Source: Bradyrhizobium sp. WSM1417 (GTDB taxonomy: Bacteria > Pseudomonadota > Alphaproteobacteria > Rhizobiales > Xanthobacteraceae). Taken from it: 64,000 nt of DNA. The position numbers were made by a program, and so were the translations under genes. Shown piece after piece: positions 61,208 to 64,000 of this stretch (positions are counted from its first letter, which is position 1; every line of letters starts with the position of its first letter). Location of the stretch: contig NZ_KI911783.1 of NCBI RefSeq assembly GCF_000515415.1, positions 1,032,501-1,096,500 of the forward strand, in the 5' to 3' direction. A model generated the notes under the pieces. That model ran no database searches and had not been told where the DNA came from. It saw only the letters and a list, made by a program, of their open reading frames with translations.

Positions 61208-62749
61208 TCAGGCCGGCTTCGGATCGAGCGTGGTCGACCACAGCGCGACGTCAGCGCGGTCGCGCAAGGTCACCGTCATCTGGCCGGAAGCGCCGTCGAT
61301 CTTGACGTGACCGAAGAACTGCATGCCGGCGGACGGCGGCAGGTTCTGGTTGTCGTTCCCCGGCGCCTTGACGAAACGCACCTCCGGCCCAAACGTATTG
61401 TCGAGCGCGTTCGGACCGAACGTGCCCGCGTGAAGCGGGCCCGACACGAACTCCCAGAACGGCTCGAAATCCTGGAATTGCGCCTTGTTCGGATCGTAAT
61501 AGTGCGCGGCGGCGTAATGCACGTCCGCCGTCAGCCATACGGTGTTGCTGACCGGCGCCATCTTGATGAAGCGCAGGATGTCGGCGATCTCGAACTCGCG
61601 GCCGCGCACCGGGCCGTCGCCCTGCGCAATGGCTTCCGATCCACCCTTTGCCGTATCTGACACGACGAGGCTGAGCGGCATGTCGGAGGCGATCACCTTC
61701 CAGGTCGCACGCGAATTCAACAGGCCGCGCTTGAGCCAGGCGATCTGGTCCGGGCCGAGGAAATAGCTGGCCGGGCCGTAAGCGGTTTCGAGGTCGGCGC
61801 CGTTCGGGCCGCGATAGCTACGCTCGTCGAGCACGAACACGTCCAGATGCGGACCGTAGGATATCTGGCGATAGACGCGGCCGGGCTCGACGATGCTCTC
61901 GCGCATCGGATACATCTCGTGGAAGGCACGGCCTGCGCGGGCCGCGAGCAGCGCGATGTCGCGCTCCTTGTAGGTCGCCGGCAGCTCCTTCGAGAGCGAC
62001 CAGTTGTTGGTCACCTCATGGTCGTCCCACTGCACGAAGATCGGCACTTCGGCATTGAAGGCGCGAAGATTGTCGTCCGTGAAATTGTATTTGTGCGCGG
62101 CGCGGTACTCGTCCAGCGTCTCGGCGACCTTGGCCTTCTCAGGGATCGTGACGTTCTTCCAAATCTTGCCGTCGGCGAGCTTCACCTCGGACGGGATAGG
62201 TCCGTCGGCATAGATGGTGTCGCCGGAGTGCAGGAAGAAATCCGGACGGTGCTTGCGCATCGCCGAGAAGGTGAACATGCCGCCGTCATCGGAGTTGATG
62301 CCCCAGCCTTGTCCTGCGACATCGCCGCCCCAGACGAAGCTGACGTCGCGGCGGTCGGCGGGCGCGGTGCGGAAGCGGCCGGTCACCGGCTCGCCCTCCA
62401 CCGCGGTGTGCGACAGATCGCGAAAGCGGACGCGGTAAAAGATGTCCTGTCCGCCCGGCAGGTTTTCGATCAGCATCTTTGCGGTGAAGTCGCTCTCGGG
62501 CAGCGCCGCGATCGGCGGCAGTGCGCGGGCATCCCTGAACGAGTCCGTCGTCGCCACCTCGACCAGCATCTGTGCGGGCCGGTCGGTGCGCGCCCAGACC
62601 ACGCCGCTGTCGATGGTGACGTCGCCCGACTGCACGCCATGGGTCACCGCCGGCCGGTCGGCCGCGCGGGAGAGATGGGGCATGGCGACCGTGCCGAGCG
62701 CGCCGGCACTGGTCGTTAGGAAACGGCGGCGGGAGAATTTGATGTTCAT
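61208..62749 (-). CDS. PhoD-like alkaline phosphatase, Tat-exported
   Basis: 513 residues. Tat signal SRRRFLTTSAGALG. An N-terminal beta domain (THGVQSGDVTIDSGVVWARTDRP) is followed by the PhoD metallophosphatase core: GGDVAGQG (metal Asp), LHSGDTIYADGPIP, FVQWDDHEVTNNW, ASDMPLSL, and TADVHYAAAHYYD with late metal ligands. PhoD enzymes cleave phosphomono- and diesters in the periplasm using calcium and an Fe/oxo site, releasing phosphate. I do not see a PHO box upstream. Convergent with the receiver gene (stops 9 bp apart). Confidence 0.92.
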   Translation of the reverse strand: MNIKFSRRRFLTTSAGALGTVAMPHLSRAADRPAVTHGVQSGDVTIDSGVVWARTDRPAQMLVEVATTDSFRDARALPPIAALPESDFTAKMLIENLPGGQDIFYRVRFRDLSHTAVEGEPVTGRFRTAPADRRDVSFVWGGDVAGQGWGINSDDGGMFTFSAMRKHRPDFFLHSGDTIYADGPIPSEVKLADGKIWKNVTIPEKAKVAETLDEYRAAHKYNFTDDNLRAFNAEVPIFVQWDDHEVTNNWSLSKELPATYKERDIALLAARAGRAFHEMYPMRESIVEPGRVYRQISYGPHLDVFVLDERSYRGPNGADLETAYGPASYFLGPDQIAWLKRGLLNSRATWKVIASDMPLSLVVSDTAKGGSEAIAQGDGPVRGREFEIADILRFIKMAPVSNTVWLTADVHYAAAHYYDPNKAQFQDFEPFWEFVSGPLHAGTFGPNALDNTFGPEVRFVKAPGNDNQNLPPSAGMQFFGHVKIDGASGQMTVTLRDRADVALWSTTLDPKPA

Positions 62750-62854
62750 GAAGACGGTCTCGATATCGCGTGAGGCGATCGCCCAGGGCGGCCGCCACGG
62801 TGAAGCCCGACGCTATATTGAGACAATGTGACGCAGCGATTACGCGCGAAGCGC

Positions 62855-64000
62855 TTACGCGTTGCCGGCGGCCCGGAATTGCGCGCCGGTGCGCTGCAGG
62901 TTCTGCGGCAGCCTGAACAGCACCGCCTTGCGGTCGGCAACCGCCGCATGGAACTGGTCGAGCGCGATGTTGAAGGCGGTGAGCGCACCTTCCTCGATCG
63001 CGCCGTGGTCGTAGCAGCGCAGCGTGTCGCGCAGGATCTCGTCGGCTTCGGTCTGCATCTGATCGAGATCTTCGGTCATCTCGCTCTTTCGTGCGGCGGT
63101 GATCATGTCGAGCAGCCGCTCGCGCAGATGGCTGTTGTTGTCGCGCTCGTCCTTCTTCAGATAGCCCGCAAACCAGGCGCCGATCGAGCCCATGGCCGAG
63201 AGCGCCATCAGGGTCCACCAGATGTAGTCACTGTATCTGTCGAGGAAGGTCTTTTCTTCGCCGTCGACGAAAGCGGCGGCGCCGGGATGCACGGGAATCA
63301 CCGCATCCTTGTCGGTGTCGGGCGTTTCGATCTTCGCCGCCAGCGGGAATTCCGTCACCAATTGCTGGCGTACGGAGAAAAGCTGACGCGTGAACGCCGC
63401 GATGGTGGTTTCGGACACAGCCTTGCGCGCTACGATGTGGTGCGAGAAGCTGATGGTCTTGACCTCGTCATCGGGACGATCGGGCGAGCCGCCGTAAGTG
63501 CCCGCGGGAATCTCGGCCGCTTCATAGACCGGATGATTTTGCGCAATCGCATCGGCAGAATCGATCGCGAGGAAAGTCGGCGTGCCGAACTCCTTGGCGG
63601 AAGTGGCGATCGCGTCCGAAGTGATCTTGCTGTTGACGGGACCGGCCGCGAGATAGGCATCGACCTTCTGCGACTTGATCGCCTCGGCAACTTCATTGGC
63701 CGGGAATTGCACGATCTCGACCTTGGCGGGATCGACGCCGTATTGCTGCAGGATCACCTTGAGCAAATTGACGTTGGCCTGGGTGCGGCCGACCACGCCG
63801 ACCCGATGTCCGGCGAGCTGCGCGACCTTGGTGATCTTCGCGCCCTTCTTCTTGCCCTTGCGGGACGGGGACCACAGCACCACGACGTTCTTGCGCAGGG
63901 TCGCAACCGCTTGCGCGTTCTTCGGTACGTCGACGTCGCCGCGAACGATGGCGAGGTCGGCCTTGCCTTCCGCGAGCAGATTGGCGCTGGCGGTGGCGCC
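62855..64000 (-). CDS. TAXI-type TRAP transporter solute receptor with C-terminal membrane segment (partial)
   Basis: Partial: the frame is open through 64000, so the N-terminus is beyond the window; 381 codons are visible. The TAXI fold shows ADLAIVRGDVDVP, KITKVAQLAGHRVGVVG, VDAYLAAGPVNS and FSHHIVARKAVSETTI. After about 110 more residues comes a single transmembrane helix (YIWWTLMALSAMGSIGAWFAG) and a helical, Glu-rich cytosolic tail of about 105 residues, which ordinary TAXI proteins lack. Membrane-anchored TAXI receptors of this kind are seen in rhizobia and may signal or bind without a TRAP permease. No permease gene is visible. Confidence 0.85.
   Translation of the reverse strand, partial: GATASANLLAEGKADLAIVRGDVDVPKNAQAVATLRKNVVVLWSPSRKGKKKGAKITKVAQLAGHRVGVVGRTQANVNLLKVILQQYGVDPAKVEIVQFPANEVAEAIKSQKVDAYLAAGPVNSKITSDAIATSAKEFGTPTFLAIDSADAIAQNHPVYEAAEIPAGTYGGSPDRPDDEVKTISFSHHIVARKAVSETTIAAFTRQLFSVRQQLVTEFPLAAKIETPDTDKDAVIPVHPGAAAFVDGEEKTFLDRYSDYIWWTLMALSAMGSIGAWFAGYLKKDERDNNSHLRERLLDMITAARKSEMTEDLDQMQTEADEILRDTLRCYDHGAIEEGALTAFNIALDQFHAAVADRKAVLFRLPQNLQRTGAQFRAAGNA

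Overview
The window looks like a chromosomal segment of a GC-rich alphaproteobacterium of the Bradyrhizobium type (order Hyphomicrobiales). The basis is gene order and content: alpha-type Mic60 directly before hemY, divergent from gpsA-tsaD; purH with a heparinase-family gene and rsmB; an SdhAF4-type protein; a poxvirus-like topoisomerase IB; a TAXI-type solute receptor; and several families of paired-hairpin intergenic repeats of the kind common in that genus. This is inference from the sequence alone; no 16S gene is present.

Layout. 1-1903 is the right-hand edge of an integrated element: the end of a small HTH gene, a tyrosine integrase, three copies of a 10-bp repeat that may be arm-type sites, and a 3' fragment of tRNA-Gly(GCC) that serves as the attachment site. 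From 1904 the sequence reads as core chromosome. 1979-13245: an epimerase, a PQQ-type sugar dehydrogenase with a diheme cytochrome c, a ketopantoate-reductase-family enzyme, an HCCA-isomerase-like protein, a MATE pump, a divergent DUF2239/GST pair sharing a palindromic operator candidate, an MFS permease and gamma-glutamyltransferase. 13342-25901: a UMF1-type MFS protein, purH/heparinase/rsmB, SdhAF4, a membrane-anchored nuclease, an L,D-transpeptidase, acetyl-CoA synthetase, topoisomerase IB and an SRPBCC protein. 26003-33899: a class III cyclase, EVE protein, gpsA, tsaD, hemD, Mic60, hemY and tRNA-Thr(CGT).

33910-36525 is a small accessory patch next to tRNA-Thr: the 3' remnant of an IS481-family element and a 793-residue polytopic membrane protein of unknown function. 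36628-48826 holds secreted proteins (including two small proteins with a GLG1-like cysteine pattern), a polysaccharide deacetylase, an MFS protein with a C-terminal ABM-like domain, a Tat-exported hydrolase with a cytochrome P450, a DUF5939 cyclase, a TerB-like protein, an SDR, a glutamine amidotransferase and an enoyl-CoA hydratase. 48939-57144 holds tRNA-Ala(CGC), yggT, DUF167, folD, ppa, GNAT, hydrolase, DCC protein, flavin amine oxidase and typA.

The most interesting locus is 57401-59794 (minus strand): a divergent Lgt-like membrane enzyme, a radical SAM protein with the cysteine layout of the archaeal tetraether synthase (Tes) family, and a small two-helix membrane protein, all overlapping and probably translationally coupled, downstream of a Crp/Fnr-family gene. 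I infer a lipid-modifying system. The window closes with a receiver-only response regulator, a PhoD-type phosphatase and a TAXI receptor that runs off the end. At least six families of intergenic inverted-repeat elements lie between genes and none lies inside a supported gene.
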